A stretch of DNA of 56,576 bases, from contig NZ_FNGI01000002.1 of assembly GCF_900102945.1 (NCBI RefSeq), positions 482,970 to 539,545 of the forward strand, in the 5' to 3' direction. Of this stretch, positions 31,701 through 42,993 are shown piece by piece. A program made the position numbers and the translations under genes. Each line of letters opens with the position of its first letter. Positions within the stretch are counted from its first letter, which is position 1. This stretch comes from Modicisalibacter muralis. GTDB taxonomy: Bacteria > Pseudomonadota > Gammaproteobacteria > Pseudomonadales > Halomonadaceae. The notes below the pieces were generated by a model. That model had not been told where the DNA came from. It was given only the letters and a program-made list of their open reading frames with translations, and did no database searches.

Positions 31701-32176
31701 GGCGCACCCAAACCATCTGAACCCGCTCCGCCGGCAATCCCCACCAGCGGCACTGCATTGCTGCCATCTGCGGTGACAAGTGCTGGCGCCCCGCCGGCTC
31801 CGCCGGTTCCGCCATAATCACCACCTGTTCCGCCTGCCCCGCCGATGCCCGTTGCCAAACTGACACCGCCGCCGCCGCCACCGCCGCCGTCGGCCTCACC
31901 ACCATCACCGCCGTCGGGGCTGGCCGCGGTCCCGCCCGCTCCGCCGCTGCCCGGGGCGACAGCACCGTCGCCCCCGTCACCGCCATCGGCGAGGGCGCTG
32001 CCAGCGACCAGCAGCAAGGCGAGGGCGAAGGCGGTCAGCCAAGCGCAACTTTCGTGCCCAGCGCCGCCGTCGGCGCATTGATTGTCAATGCCCCTGCCCC
32101 GTTTCCTGGTCAGTTCGGATGCCACCATGCACAGGCCCCGCGCATGGCTGAAGACGGTACGGTAGATATGATTCAT
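28772..32176 (-). CDS. Glycine-rich autotransporter (type V secretion)
   Basis: A 1134-residue self-secreting outer-membrane protein. The N-terminus MNHIYRTVFSHARG is an extended signal peptide region, followed by the hydrophobic core and cleavage near residue 63 (SALA-DGG). Residues about 64-338 are a very Gly-rich passenger of GGxGG-type repeats. Residues about 340-830 are beta-helix passenger with autotransporter-associated repeats (for example LTLSGANTYTGGTTI, TTTLTGDSSGFTGTT). The last ~270 residues form the beta-barrel, ending with aromatic Phe (MFEWRF). I start at ATG 32176 because this begins the extended signal peptide. Surface role, possibly adhesion, is inferred only. Confidence 0.92.
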   Translation of the reverse strand: MNHIYRTVFSHARGLCMVASELTRKRGRGIDNQCADGGAGHESCAWLTAFALALLLVAGSALADGGDGGDGAVAPGSGGAGGTAASPDGGDGGEADGGGGGGGGVSLATGIGGAGGTGGDYGGTGGAGGAPALVTADGSNAVPLVGIAGGAGSDGLGAPSAGAGGGGGGGFGWVITGAGASSTSAAITGGAGGDGGRENGGGSGGGGGGGQGGGGVLLTGGGDFTTSHMITGDAGGDGGRGDFAISHAGDGGAGGAGVVLTAGGSVTTAAGAAITGGAGGNGGNTGDVIGGRGGDGGAGVSGSGFTLVNDGQIAGGVGGLGGGSDTKADGPDGAGGIGVYGSNLTIINSGTIAGGLSGDGSTGANAIEFTGGTNRLEVRDGSVINGNVDATVSADDTFALGGATDSNFDVSQIGSSAQYQGFESFDKTGASTWTLTGSGVQDWTISAGTLQAGSDDALGDGAAYIVNGGTLDLNNYDLTMGTLSGAGGEVSLGTAALTVDQATDTSYAGIISGAGGLTKTGAGALTLSGANTYTGGTTINSGTLQLGDGGTTGSIAGDVEIAAPGTLAFNRGDSFTFAGVFTGGGAIGKLGTGTTTLTGDSSGFTGTTTISGGTLLVGDESGNGSLGGTVAVTSDGTLGGSGTVGTMTVANGGSITPGNSIGTLNVAGNVTFAAGSIYEVEVDPAGTASDLIHATGTATLNGGSVIHIGETGNYQPSSTYTILTADGGVTGTFADATSNFAFLDPTLIYDPNNVVLELIRNDNTFASVARTRNQRATAGGIESLGAGGAVYDAIVTHAGSDAALRDGYDSLSGELHASTRIALIEDSRFVREAANERLRFLTGDTPDAAMPAMAHGNETTSHAIGWVRPFGNWGHNDGNGNVASLDRDTQGIIAGVDTQVSEHVRVGLLTGYSQTDLDAGDGRGSADIDSAHAGVYAGAQYGALALRGGAFYSHHAIDTQRHAQVGSFNERLDDERDADMLQAYAELAYAIDTGPLTLEPFANIAHVHLHSDSEQESGGDAALRSGSQTSSVTFTTLGVRPSLDVTLGSTRASLYGSLGWRHAFADTTPELEQRFAGGDTFTIAGTPIAEDAAVVEAGIGLPLSERASLNLAYGGQYGDGMEDHSGRAMFEWRF
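31163..31987 (-). repeat. Glycine-rich coding repeat of the autotransporter passenger
   Basis: About 275 codons encoding degenerate GGAGG/GGxGGx units, in some stretches up to eight Gly in a row, with interspersed beta-strand-like segments such as GVVLTAGGSVTT. On the DNA this is a run of GCC/GCCACC-rich triplets prone to slippage. The layout resembles Gly-rich surface proteins but not a perfect tandem repeat. Confidence 0.75.
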
Positions 32177-32256
32177 GGGGAGACCCCTGCTTAATTCACC
32201 GATTTTTATGATTAATACGACCGCGCTACATTGTCGGTGACACAGGAGGGAAAACG

Positions 32257-32273
32257 TGAGACATGGTGTCTCA
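32257..32273. promoter_or_regulatory. Palindrome upstream of the autotransporter
   Basis: TGAGACA-TGG-TGTCTCA is a perfect 7-bp inverted repeat with a 3-base centre, 81 bases before the autotransporter start. A further half-site, GTCTCAG, lies at 32291-32297. This has the form of a dimeric repressor or activator site; no regulator can be named. Confidence 0.45.
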
Positions 32274-32300
32274 GGCAACTGGGGGGATTCGTCTCAGAAG

Positions 32301-32323
32301 AAAGAACCCCGGAAGAACCGGGG
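32301..32323 (-). terminator. Intrinsic terminator of the two-gene cassette
   Basis: On the minus strand CCCCGG-TTCTT-CCGGGG forms a 6-bp GC stem and is followed by the pyrimidine run TTCTTTCTTCT, 15 bases after the stop of the gene ending at 32338. It separates this cassette from the autotransporter downstream. Confidence 0.75.
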
Positions 32324-32337
32324 CCCAGTAGATCGTT

Positions 32338-32886
32338 TCAGCAAGGATCGGCTACGACGAAGGTACTGTTGCCAAGCTGACCCATGAGAATCCCGAACCT
32401 GGAACGCTCATGCTTCTGTACCTCGCCGCTATTGGGATCGTACAACGCAATCGTTTTCGGGTCGGCAACTCGGACGGCGACCACATGGAAGTCGTTACCT
32501 GTCCAGATGCACGTGCCCGCAGCATAATGCCCCTTCTCGACACCTTCGATGACTTGCTGCAATGACCGTATCTGGCCATGGAGCCTTTTGACGGCATAAT
32601 CCACTTGGTCATCCATGTTCTGATAACCGAGGATTACCTCGGCCATCGCGAGCTTTTCGCCATTACCGAGGCTCCCAAGCCCAAAAGGAGAACTGGGGTT
32701 GTCTCTCAACCAAGCAATCGACAGCACAGAGCAGAATTGATTCACGGATATCCATTCATTCTCATCGCAAGTAGGAGTGAGCGTGGCAATTTGATAGACG
32801 ACGGGATCCCCACTTAACGTTAGAGCATCCAACCACAAATGAGGGTTCGAAGATGTGATGCTACCGATATCGATTCGATTTGACAT
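32338..32886 (-). CDS. Unrecognised 182-aa protein, possible papain-like cysteine protease fold
   Basis: I do not recognise the family by name. The 182-residue product has no signal peptide or membrane helix. A candidate cysteine-protease arrangement is visible: Q50-F-C52 (VNQFCSVLSIAWL), H134 in NDFHVVAVRV, and D150 in IALYDPNSGEV. The strand-His-strand-Asp/Asn pattern followed by YDPNSG is like papain/C39-like peptidases. Start at 32886 is supported by TTAGGAG upstream. It follows the 211-residue gene by 70 bases on the same strand, and a terminator closes the pair. Base composition is less GC-rich than the flanks. Function is inferred at low certainty. Confidence 0.65.
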   Translation of the reverse strand: MSNRIDIGSITSSNPHLWLDALTLSGDPVVYQIATLTPTCDENEWISVNQFCSVLSIAWLRDNPSSPFGLGSLGNGEKLAMAEVILGYQNMDDQVDYAVKRLHGQIRSLQQVIEGVEKGHYAAGTCIWTGNDFHVVAVRVADPKTIALYDPNSGEVQKHERSRFGILMGQLGNSTFVVADPC

Positions 32887-32956
32887 TTTGCTTCTCCTAA
32901 TACTCGAAAAAATAGTCCCGGCCACGGCGTGGCCGGGAAAGCAGCGAGCCCGAGCG

Positions 32957-33592
32957 TTATTCGCCGGGCGAGAATTTACCGATTTGTGGGTTATATTCGA
33001 GAGCAATATCGCTGACACCACCCCCGAACTTGGCTACCGTATGCTCGCCGAAGATCCTGGTGATGATGGTTTCGCTCTCGAATTCGGCCTGTAGCCAGAC
33101 GTAGACATACGTGAATGGCGTCATCGCCACGGCCTGGGTCGCCAATACCGGAGTCGCCGAAATCGGCTTGCGCTCCTCCGGCTTCTGGTTGACCAACGCC
33201 GACTGCGTCAAGCCGAAAGTAAGCGATGGGTAGTCGTCATATAGCATTTTGTTTTTCGCCGCGAAGGTCCCCCTAGGTACGGCTCGGTCGGTGGAGGGGC
33301 CTTCGAAGATGGTGTCCGACGTCAGGGTGTAGTAGGCGCCATCCTGAGCCGGCACACCGGTCTCGGATATCTTGGTAATCTTGGCGGAATGCTGCACCGA
33401 GGTATCCGAGACGTAGATACCGTACTCCTCCTTCCAGCTCACCTCGGTACTCTCGAAAGGATCGATCGACAGCCAGACCACGTTAGGCGAGTCGCCGTTG
33501 ACCGGCTTGGCCAACATGATGCGCTGCCTGGCTTGCTTGACTTCTTTGAGGGCCTTCTTGTCGAACGTTAGTTGCAGTCGATAATCGCTCAT
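32957..33592 (-). CDS. Unknown 211-aa soluble beta-rich protein
   Basis: Family not recognised. The 211 residues lack a signal peptide, cysteines and membrane helices. They have an N-terminal amphipathic segment rich in Lys (KKALKEVKQARQ), then alternating short strands with many aromatics (VVWLSIDPFESTEVSWKEEY, YVYVWLQAEF) and a C-terminal GGGVSDIALEYNP segment. This suggests a compact beta-sandwich, such as a binding or lectin-like domain. First gene of a two-gene cassette, divergent from a Crp-type regulator 396 bases away. A secreted or contact effector and a structural protein are both possible; the sequence does not decide. Confidence 0.6.
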   Translation of the reverse strand: MSDYRLQLTFDKKALKEVKQARQRIMLAKPVNGDSPNVVWLSIDPFESTEVSWKEEYGIYVSDTSVQHSAKITKISETGVPAQDGAYYTLTSDTIFEGPSTDRAVPRGTFAAKNKMLYDDYPSLTFGLTQSALVNQKPEERKPISATPVLATQAVAMTPFTYVYVWLQAEFESETIITRIFGEHTVAKFGGGVSDIALEYNPQIGKFSPGE

Positions 33593-33988
33593 GGGTATTC
33601 CCCTTCATTTCGTGCGTGCTGGTTGATTTGGTCTTTTCCGGCACTGACCGGTCCGACCCACCGCGCACCGTGCACTAATGCCTTGCATGGAGTTTGTGCG
33701 GGCGCATCTTCAGCATGGAAGGCAGGCAAGTGAGGGGCTGTTACCCAGGTAACAGGCCAGGAATATTCCATCCATTGAAAAGGCGACATTTACTGTGTCT
33801 TATCGGGGCTTTGCTCATTTATCAACAATTGCTAAAACATAAAATATGCAATTTCAAAGGCTTACACACTGCCCGAGACGCCATGACCCAACACATGAGA
33901 CAACCCGCCTCACGGTGTCGAAATCTGCTGGACTATCCTCATTAAAACGTCGAACCCCCGGCGTTAAATTCTTTCAATAAGATGAAGG
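33593..33988. other. AT-rich intergenic region between the cassette and the regulator
   Basis: About 396 bases without a credible gene. The half nearest the Crp-type gene (33800-33990) is AT-rich with promoter-like hexamers such as TTATCA and TAAAAT. The middle holds the palindrome at 33738-33755. It must contain the promoters for both divergent units. Confidence 0.6.
33738..33755. promoter_or_regulatory. 18-bp perfect palindrome between divergent genes
   Basis: CTGTTACC-CA-GGTAACAG is a perfect 8-bp inverted repeat with a 2-base centre, 146 bases upstream of the cassette start and 233 bases upstream of the Crp-type gene. It looks like the binding site of a dimeric regulator, with the divergent Crp-type protein as the obvious candidate, although it does not match the known CRP or FNR consensus. 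Confidence 0.5.
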
Positions 33989-34642
33989 ATGGCCCTTGGC
34001 GTGAACCGTGAAGAACGCTTCGCCGCCGTCGCGAAATGCAGTTTGTTCCGTGGGTTGGATAGACTTGCTCAGGAGCGAATCGCAGTGCTCGCTACCAGCC
34101 GACGTTATTCTCCCGGCAGCACCTTGTTCAGCCGAGGAGAAGCAGGCGGTCCGCTGCTGCTGATCGAAAGCGGCATGGTGTGCCTTTCCCTGTTCTCCGA
34201 CGAGGGCAGGGAGTTGGTCGTGGATATTGCGGGACGGGGCGATACCGTCGGTGAACTGAGTTTCGCCGACGGCGACAGGCGCGAAACGAGCTGTATCGCG
34301 CTTGAGAGCGTGCGCGTCGTGAGCATCGCGCGCCATGGGTTACCGATAAGCGTCGAATCGAACCTCAACGATTATCTCAGCACCTTACTCTACCGGCGAT
34401 TGAGAGAGACTGTCATATTGATCGAGGAATTGGCGCTCTGCTCCCTCGAAGCACGCCTGATACGCCGGCTCCAACACCTCGACAAACGCACCTCGGTGCG
34501 CTTGAACCGGCTGGGTCAAGGCGTGCTGGCAATGCTGGTGAACGCCTCTCGTCCAAAGCTAAATCGGCAGCTTCACCGTCTACAAAAAGTCGGTGTTATC
34601 GATCTACATAAAGGCGCGATCGTGGAGGTTCACAATATATAA
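33989..34642 (+). CDS. Crp/Fnr-family transcriptional regulator
   Basis: 217-residue regulator with an N-terminal cyclic-nucleotide-binding-like beta-barrel (about 12-125; GSTLFSRGEAGGPLLLIESG and VGELSFADGDRR), a long dimerisation helix, and a C-terminal winged helix. The recognition region reads LAMLVNASRPKLNRQLHRLQKVGVI, typical of the Crp_2 type. The FNR cysteine cluster is absent and the cNMP phosphate-binding Arg-Ser pair is not clear, so the ligand is unknown. The ATG at 33989 has a poorly spaced ribosome site; a GTG at 34001 is an alternative. Divergent from the two-gene cassette, so a likely local regulator. Confidence 0.85.
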   Translation: MALGVNREERFAAVAKCSLFRGLDRLAQERIAVLATSRRYSPGSTLFSRGEAGGPLLLIESGMVCLSLFSDEGRELVVDIAGRGDTVGELSFADGDRRETSCIALESVRVVSIARHGLPISVESNLNDYLSTLLYRRLRETVILIEELALCSLEARLIRRLQHLDKRTSVRLNRLGQGVLAMLVNASRPKLNRQLHRLQKVGVIDLHKGAIVEVHNI

Positions 34643-34750
34643 ACAAGCGCTCCGGGCGAAAAGACAGATTCCATAAATAGTAAAGGATTCGGAGACCACG
34701 ACGACATCGCCGTACTCGTCGTCATGCCACGATATGTTCTCCCGCGGCAG

Positions 34751-35839
34751 CTATCCAACAGACGATTTCTTACTGGCAATGTCACTCGGTCGCTGCCCGA
34801 AACGCTCGCGAAAAAGCCGATTAAAGTTTCTCCTGTCCATAAAACCGCAACATGAGGCTATATCACCTATCGCCAGATGAGACGATGCTTTTCTCAACAT
34901 TCGATGAGCCTGTAGCAGTCGCCATTCACGAATCATCCCCGCGACCGTCCGGTCATGATCGACAAATGCGCGATAAAGAGTGGCTCTTGAACAGCCGAGT
35001 GCTTGAGCGATCCATGCGGCATTCAGCTCAGGATCGGTGAGATGGTTTTCTATATGACGCTGGGCGGCAACGAATAGTCCGCGCCGATTCGGCGTCTGCT
35101 CGCTTGCCCCATGAACAGCCGACAGTTCCTGCAGCATGAACCTTACGAGATCCAGCGTCTGACGAAGCAGTATTGCGCGTTCCTCAACCGTGAGGTTACC
35201 CATATGGCGGGCAAGCAGTATAAATTGGCTCTTGAGATAGGGGGTCAGATGCGAAGTCGTTAACGCCTGCATCACCAGGCTGGCCGGCGGAACCTCGCTG
35301 CCCAGAGCCGCTTCGAGCATCGAGCGGCGCAGAACCAAATGAGCGCCCTGGTGTGTGTCCCAGTCAACACGTGAAGGGCGCGCCACATCATAGACGAAAA
35401 ACTCGCCGGGAGAGGCCACTAACGCCGTATCGCTCTCTTGTCGATGACGACGGTGTCCCGGTTGAACGAGCCCAATATCGAGATTGTCGCCGCCATCCGC
35501 ATGCAAGTGCATGTTGGTCCGCCGCCCGGAAACCGCCTGTGACTGATAATGGTAGAATTCTGCAACGTCGGAAATCAGGCTCCGAACCTTGGCATGATAA
35601 TCGCCAAGGGCGGCCCTATCATGCCGATCGGCGTCGAAACAGTAGAAGATGGCCTCTCGCCAGCAGTCGTAAGCCTCGTCTGCCGCTAAGCCGCTCGTCG
35701 CGCTTTCCAAGCTGACAGGTTCTCTGGGCCTGCCGCACGCCGGCTCCCAACGCCCCTGATCCGGGGTCCACACCCATATACCATGCGCCCAGCTCAGGTC
35801 GGCAGTCATTTTCATCATGCCCCGCATGAATCTTGTCAT
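34751..35839 (-). CDS. AraC-family transcriptional regulator
   Basis: 362-residue regulator. The N-terminal ~250 residues include an AraC-binding-like sensor region (PGEFFVYDVARPSRVDW, then HLVLRRSMLEAALG). The last ~100 residues are two helix-turn-helix motifs (ELNAAWIAQALGCSRATLYRAF and HLAIGDIASCCGFMDRRNFNRLFRERFGQRPSD). The layout matches regulators with a cupin-like AraC_binding_2 domain, which often respond to small aromatic or amine compounds, but the ligand is unknown. No obvious target gene is adjacent. It is followed by a 7-bp hairpin (34698-34722) without a T-run. Confidence 0.9.
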   Translation of the reverse strand: MTRFMRGMMKMTADLSWAHGIWVWTPDQGRWEPACGRPREPVSLESATSGLAADEAYDCWREAIFYCFDADRHDRAALGDYHAKVRSLISDVAEFYHYQSQAVSGRRTNMHLHADGGDNLDIGLVQPGHRRHRQESDTALVASPGEFFVYDVARPSRVDWDTHQGAHLVLRRSMLEAALGSEVPPASLVMQALTTSHLTPYLKSQFILLARHMGNLTVEERAILLRQTLDLVRFMLQELSAVHGASEQTPNRRGLFVAAQRHIENHLTDPELNAAWIAQALGCSRATLYRAFVDHDRTVAGMIREWRLLQAHRMLRKASSHLAIGDIASCCGFMDRRNFNRLFRERFGQRPSDIASKKSSVG

Positions 35840-35904
35840 TATTTACTGATTAGCATTATCACTCTCTTATATGAAATAACAACCGTATCGCCAGACGAGC
35901 TATG

Positions 35905-37773
35905 TCATCCTTTTTGGTTCGGGTAATCGGTATTGTCCGCCTTGCGATAGCGCCCGACATAATCGAACAACTTTTCGCGCACCTGCCAATGCCGCCCCAC
36001 CTTGCGACCGATCACGAAATCCGGCGCCTTGAGCCGCTCGCGTCCGGTAATGACTTCTTCAGGCGCAGTCGGCCACCAAACGCTTCCTGGCGCGCGTAAG
36101 TGGTGACGCAGAAAGGCCGTGGCGAAGGCGCCACGCTGTGGCGGGGTTTCGAGTGCGAACCATTCATCCAGAGTCGCGCCGTCTTCGTCGTGATAAGTCA
36201 CCTTGAGCCGGGGCAAGCCCCGGCCGTTGACGGCGGCGGTGAGTTGCATGCCACTCACGCGCAGCACGCGGGCATCCCTCAAGCGCAGCGCGTCCTTCAA
36301 TTTGTCGTCGGGATCGACCAGTCGCGCCTGGCAGCCATGACAGGCGCGCGCGGCGATATCGTTCTCGGCGCCGCAGGCCTGGCAGATCTTGAAGCGGAAG
36401 CGGAATGAACACTGGTGCTTTCCATGAGCGCCCGAAGCTGCGCTATTGGCGCCCATTACCGCGCCACGTTTGCCTTGTTCGCCCTCGATCAAACCCTGAC
36501 AACGCCGGCCATGGTGCTCGATGACGATCCCGTCGGCGACCTTGCCCCAGAACAGGTTGGCGTGACCGCAGGCCGGGCACTCGACCTGCACCGGCTCGGC
36601 GTCGGTTGCCGGTTTGGGCAAGCCGACTTCCGGCGCATAGAGATCCCAGGGGTTACCGGCGTAATCGAGAATCAAACAATCCACCTTGCCCGGCGCCAGA
36701 CGCAGACCCCGCCCGACGATCTGCTGGTAAAGCCCCACCGACTCGGTGGGCCGCAGAATGGCGATCAAATCGACATGCGGCGCATCGAAGCCGGTGGTCA
36801 GCACCGCGACATTGACCAGGTACTTGAGCCGGCTTGCCTTGAAGTCCCCGATCAGCCGTGTGCGATCGCGCGATGGCGTCGCACCGGTGATCAACGCCGA
36901 CTCACCAGCGGGCAGGTAACCGAGAATTTCCTCGGCATGGGCTACGCTGGCCGCGAACAGCATGACCCCACGGCGCTCGCGGGCGCGTTCGATGATTTCC
37001 TCGACGATGACCGGCGTGGCGCGATTGCCGCATGCCACGCGATTCAAGTCCTCCTCGGCGAACAGGCCACGCACGCTGGGCGTGAGCTGCGAGAAGTCGT
37101 AGCGTTCGACGGCGGCATCCACGCGCAGCGGCGCGGCCAGATAGCCCTGCTTGACCATCAAGCGCAAGGGCTGCTCGAACACGCAGTCCTGAAAGAAACC
37201 CTCAGCCTCGCCGCGCACCATGCCATGGTAATGTCGGTGATAGATAAAGCCCTGGCCCAAGCGGTACGGCGTGGCGGTCAGCCCGAGAATCTTCAGGCGT
37301 GGATTGGCACGCTTGAGATGCTCGATGACCTGGCGATAGCTGGCATCTTCGTTGGGCGACACGCGGTGGCACTCATCGATCACCAGCAGCGTGAAGGCCC
37401 CGTCGGCGAAGCGCCCCAGATTGCGCACCACCGACTGCACCGAGCCGAACACCACCTGCCGCTCGGCCTCCTTGCGACCCAGCCCGGCACTGAAGATATC
37501 CGCTTCGAGTCCGTAAGCCTGATACTTGGCGTGATTCTGCTCGACCAGTTCGCGCACATGCGCCAGCACCAGCACGCGGCCACGCGCCAGACGCGCCAGC
37601 TCGGCGATCACCAGCGACTTGCCGCTGCCAGTGGGCAGCACCACGACCGCCGGGTCGTCGGACTCGCGAAAGTGTTCGACCACGCGCGTCACGGCCTCGC
37701 GCTGATAAGGCCGTAACGTGGGACAAACGGGGTTATTGGCGGGCATGGCCGGCGGGACATCGGATTTGGGCAT
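35905..37773 (-). CDS. radD: DNA repair helicase-like ATPase RadD
   Basis: Superfamily 2 ATPase of the YejH/RadD family, which acts with RecA and SSB in recombination repair in E. coli. The 622 residues show Walker A LPTGSGKS (K52), a DECH box (VIDECHRV), LTATPY motif III, and motif [16 protein letters not shown]. In the C-terminal third are Cys clusters ([10 protein letters not shown] and [18 protein letters not shown]) for zinc. A little longer than E. coli RadD (586). Divergent from the small zinc-ribbon gene. Confidence 0.92.
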   Translation of the reverse strand: MPKSDVPPAMPANNPVCPTLRPYQREAVTRVVEHFRESDDPAVVVLPTGSGKSLVIAELARLARGRVLVLAHVRELVEQNHAKYQAYGLEADIFSAGLGRKEAERQVVFGSVQSVVRNLGRFADGAFTLLVIDECHRVSPNEDASYRQVIEHLKRANPRLKILGLTATPYRLGQGFIYHRHYHGMVRGEAEGFFQDCVFEQPLRLMVKQGYLAAPLRVDAAVERYDFSQLTPSVRGLFAEEDLNRVACGNRATPVIVEEIIERARERRGVMLFAASVAHAEEILGYLPAGESALITGATPSRDRTRLIGDFKASRLKYLVNVAVLTTGFDAPHVDLIAILRPTESVGLYQQIVGRGLRLAPGKVDCLILDYAGNPWDLYAPEVGLPKPATDAEPVQVECPACGHANLFWGKVADGIVIEHHGRRCQGLIEGEQGKRGAVMGANSAASGAHGKHQCSFRFRFKICQACGAENDIAARACHGCQARLVDPDDKLKDALRLRDARVLRVSGMQLTAAVNGRGLPRLKVTYHDEDGATLDEWFALETPPQRGAFATAFLRHHLRAPGSVWWPTAPEEVITGRERLKAPDFVIGRKVGRHWQVREKLFDYVGRYRKADNTDYPNQKG

Positions 37774-37946
37774 AGTGCGGACATTTTACGCACCCGCGAT
37801 GCGAAACTCGATCAGCGACGCGCCATTACCAGGCATCACGTTTAATAAACGCTTGTTAAACTTCACCGGGAACCTAAGGGTCTACACTGTAAAGGCAGCA
37901 TGACGCATAGCAATGCGCAGCCTTATCCACTCATCGCAAAAGGAAA

Positions 37947-38195
37947 ATGGCCGCCATGAAAATTCGTACCAGCCCGGATTGCCCCAATTGCGGTGGCCGC
38001 GAGAAGCGCTTCCCACCCGGTCGCGAGGCGCAATACCACGTTTTCTGCGACCAGTGCGATCACGATTTCGGGCGCTTCGACCGCTTCACCGAGAATTTCA
38101 CGCACATTCTCGATGATCTGGAAAGAAAGCTCGGTATCGACCCCACACCCCAGTATCAGGCAGAAAACGCATCGCCCGGCTCGGAGCGACGTTAG
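37947..38195 (+). CDS. Small zinc-ribbon protein of unknown function
   Basis: 82-residue protein with C12-P-N-C15 and C34-D-Q-C37, a classic four-Cys zinc ribbon, then an alpha-helical Phe/Asp-rich segment (FGRFDRFTENFTHILDDLERKLGI) and a short polar tail. Two ATGs are in frame, at 37947 and 37956; the AAGGAA just upstream is better spaced for the second, so either may be used. Divergent from radD; its stop overlaps the convergent amiS/ureI-like stop. Confidence 0.75.
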   Translation: MAAMKIRTSPDCPNCGGREKRFPPGREAQYHVFCDQCDHDFGRFDRFTENFTHILDDLERKLGIDPTPQYQAENASPGSERR

Positions 38196-38707
38196 ACCAG
38201 CATCTCGTTCACTAGCAGATACCCCGGCAACCAGGCCGTGATCACCCCTTGGGCGAGGGTGATCCACGCCATCGGCCGCTGCAGTTGCGGCCGATGGCAA
38301 AGCATCACGAAGAAGCCGAACCATAGCCCCGACCAGGCCAGCCAATTGCAGGCCGACCACCATCCCCATAGCGTCTCGGCGGCAGTGAACTGCAGCAGCG
38401 AAGTCGGCAGCGCGGTCAGCGCGACGAACAGGCAGAAATAGCCCAGGCCGTGACCAGAACTGCCGTTGCGCCGGTTGATCGCGACCCATAGGTAGGTGAA
38501 AGCGAATAGCAGGGTCAGGGCCGCGCCGCGCACGCTGATCGCCGTAACATCCGGGCCGAAGGCCGCATAGGCGGCGATCGCCAGGCTCAGGCCGCCGGCG
38601 AAGAAGTTGATGACCTGGATTTCGCGGTCCTCGATGCGGCCCTGCATCCACAGGCCGTTGAGTACCAGTACCGCGCCCACATACAGTAGTCCCAACCCCT
38701 CGTGCAT
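38192..38707 (-). CDS. AmiS/UreI-family membrane channel
   Basis: 171-residue protein with six predicted membrane helices, matching the AmiS/UreI family of short-chain amide or urea channels. Typical features are the N-terminal GLGLLYVGAVLVLNGLWM segment, a central AFTYLWVAINR, and the GWWSACNWLAWSGLWFGFF region. I prefer the ATG at 38707 (AGGGG 6 bases upstream) over the ATG at 38713, which lies right on the ribosome site. No amidase or urease genes are adjacent, so the substrate is unknown. Confidence 0.88.
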   Translation of the reverse strand: MHEGLGLLYVGAVLVLNGLWMQGRIEDREIQVINFFAGGLSLAIAAYAAFGPDVTAISVRGAALTLLFAFTYLWVAINRRNGSSGHGLGYFCLFVALTALPTSLLQFTAAETLWGWWSACNWLAWSGLWFGFFVMLCHRPQLQRPMAWITLAQGVITAWLPGYLLVNEMLV

Positions 38708-38837
38708 TGTCATCCCCTGCGTTCCGACGAGGACGCGCCTCGTCACGGCCTTCTTATAAGACCAACCACGCCCGCCGGCAAGCAGTTTGTGGAATCCATT
38801 TTCATGACAATACACGAGGCGATTCGCCAAGGCTGGA

Positions 38838-38868
38838 CGAAAAAAATCCGCGGCACATGACCGCGGAT
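38838..38868 (-). terminator. Intrinsic terminator of purL
   Basis: On the minus strand ATCCGCGG-TCATGTG-CCGCGGAT forms a perfect 8-bp stem with a 7-base loop, directly followed by a run of seven T. It begins 24 bases after the purL stop. One of the strongest terminators in the window. Confidence 0.93.
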
Positions 38869-38891
38869 CGTTGCATCGACAGGGGCTACGC

Positions 38892-42824
<3,933 letters not shown>

Positions 42825-42993
42825 TTCGGAAGAAGCCTCTGAAGAAAGCCGAATGGGGGCCGCATCACGCGGCGGCAACGAGCGCATATGATACTGGAAA
42901 GCCACGCTGGCGAGAAATCCGTGGAATGGCGCAAGGTGACAGTCTCCGGGGTGCCCGGTATGGTGAGGCGTCCATCGTTACCGACCGCAACGC

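Noticed and set aside
31163-31987. Possible CRISPR-like or satellite repeat seen as GCC-rich DNA
   Set aside because: It is a Gly-rich coding stretch with degenerate triplets, no uniform repeat-spacer pattern.
34698-34722. ACGACGA...TCGTCGT hairpin after the Crp-type gene
   Set aside because: 7-bp stem with an 11-base loop and no T-run; too weak to call a terminator.
36415-37716. A 433-codon plus-strand open frame
   Set aside because: Antisense to radD; no domains.
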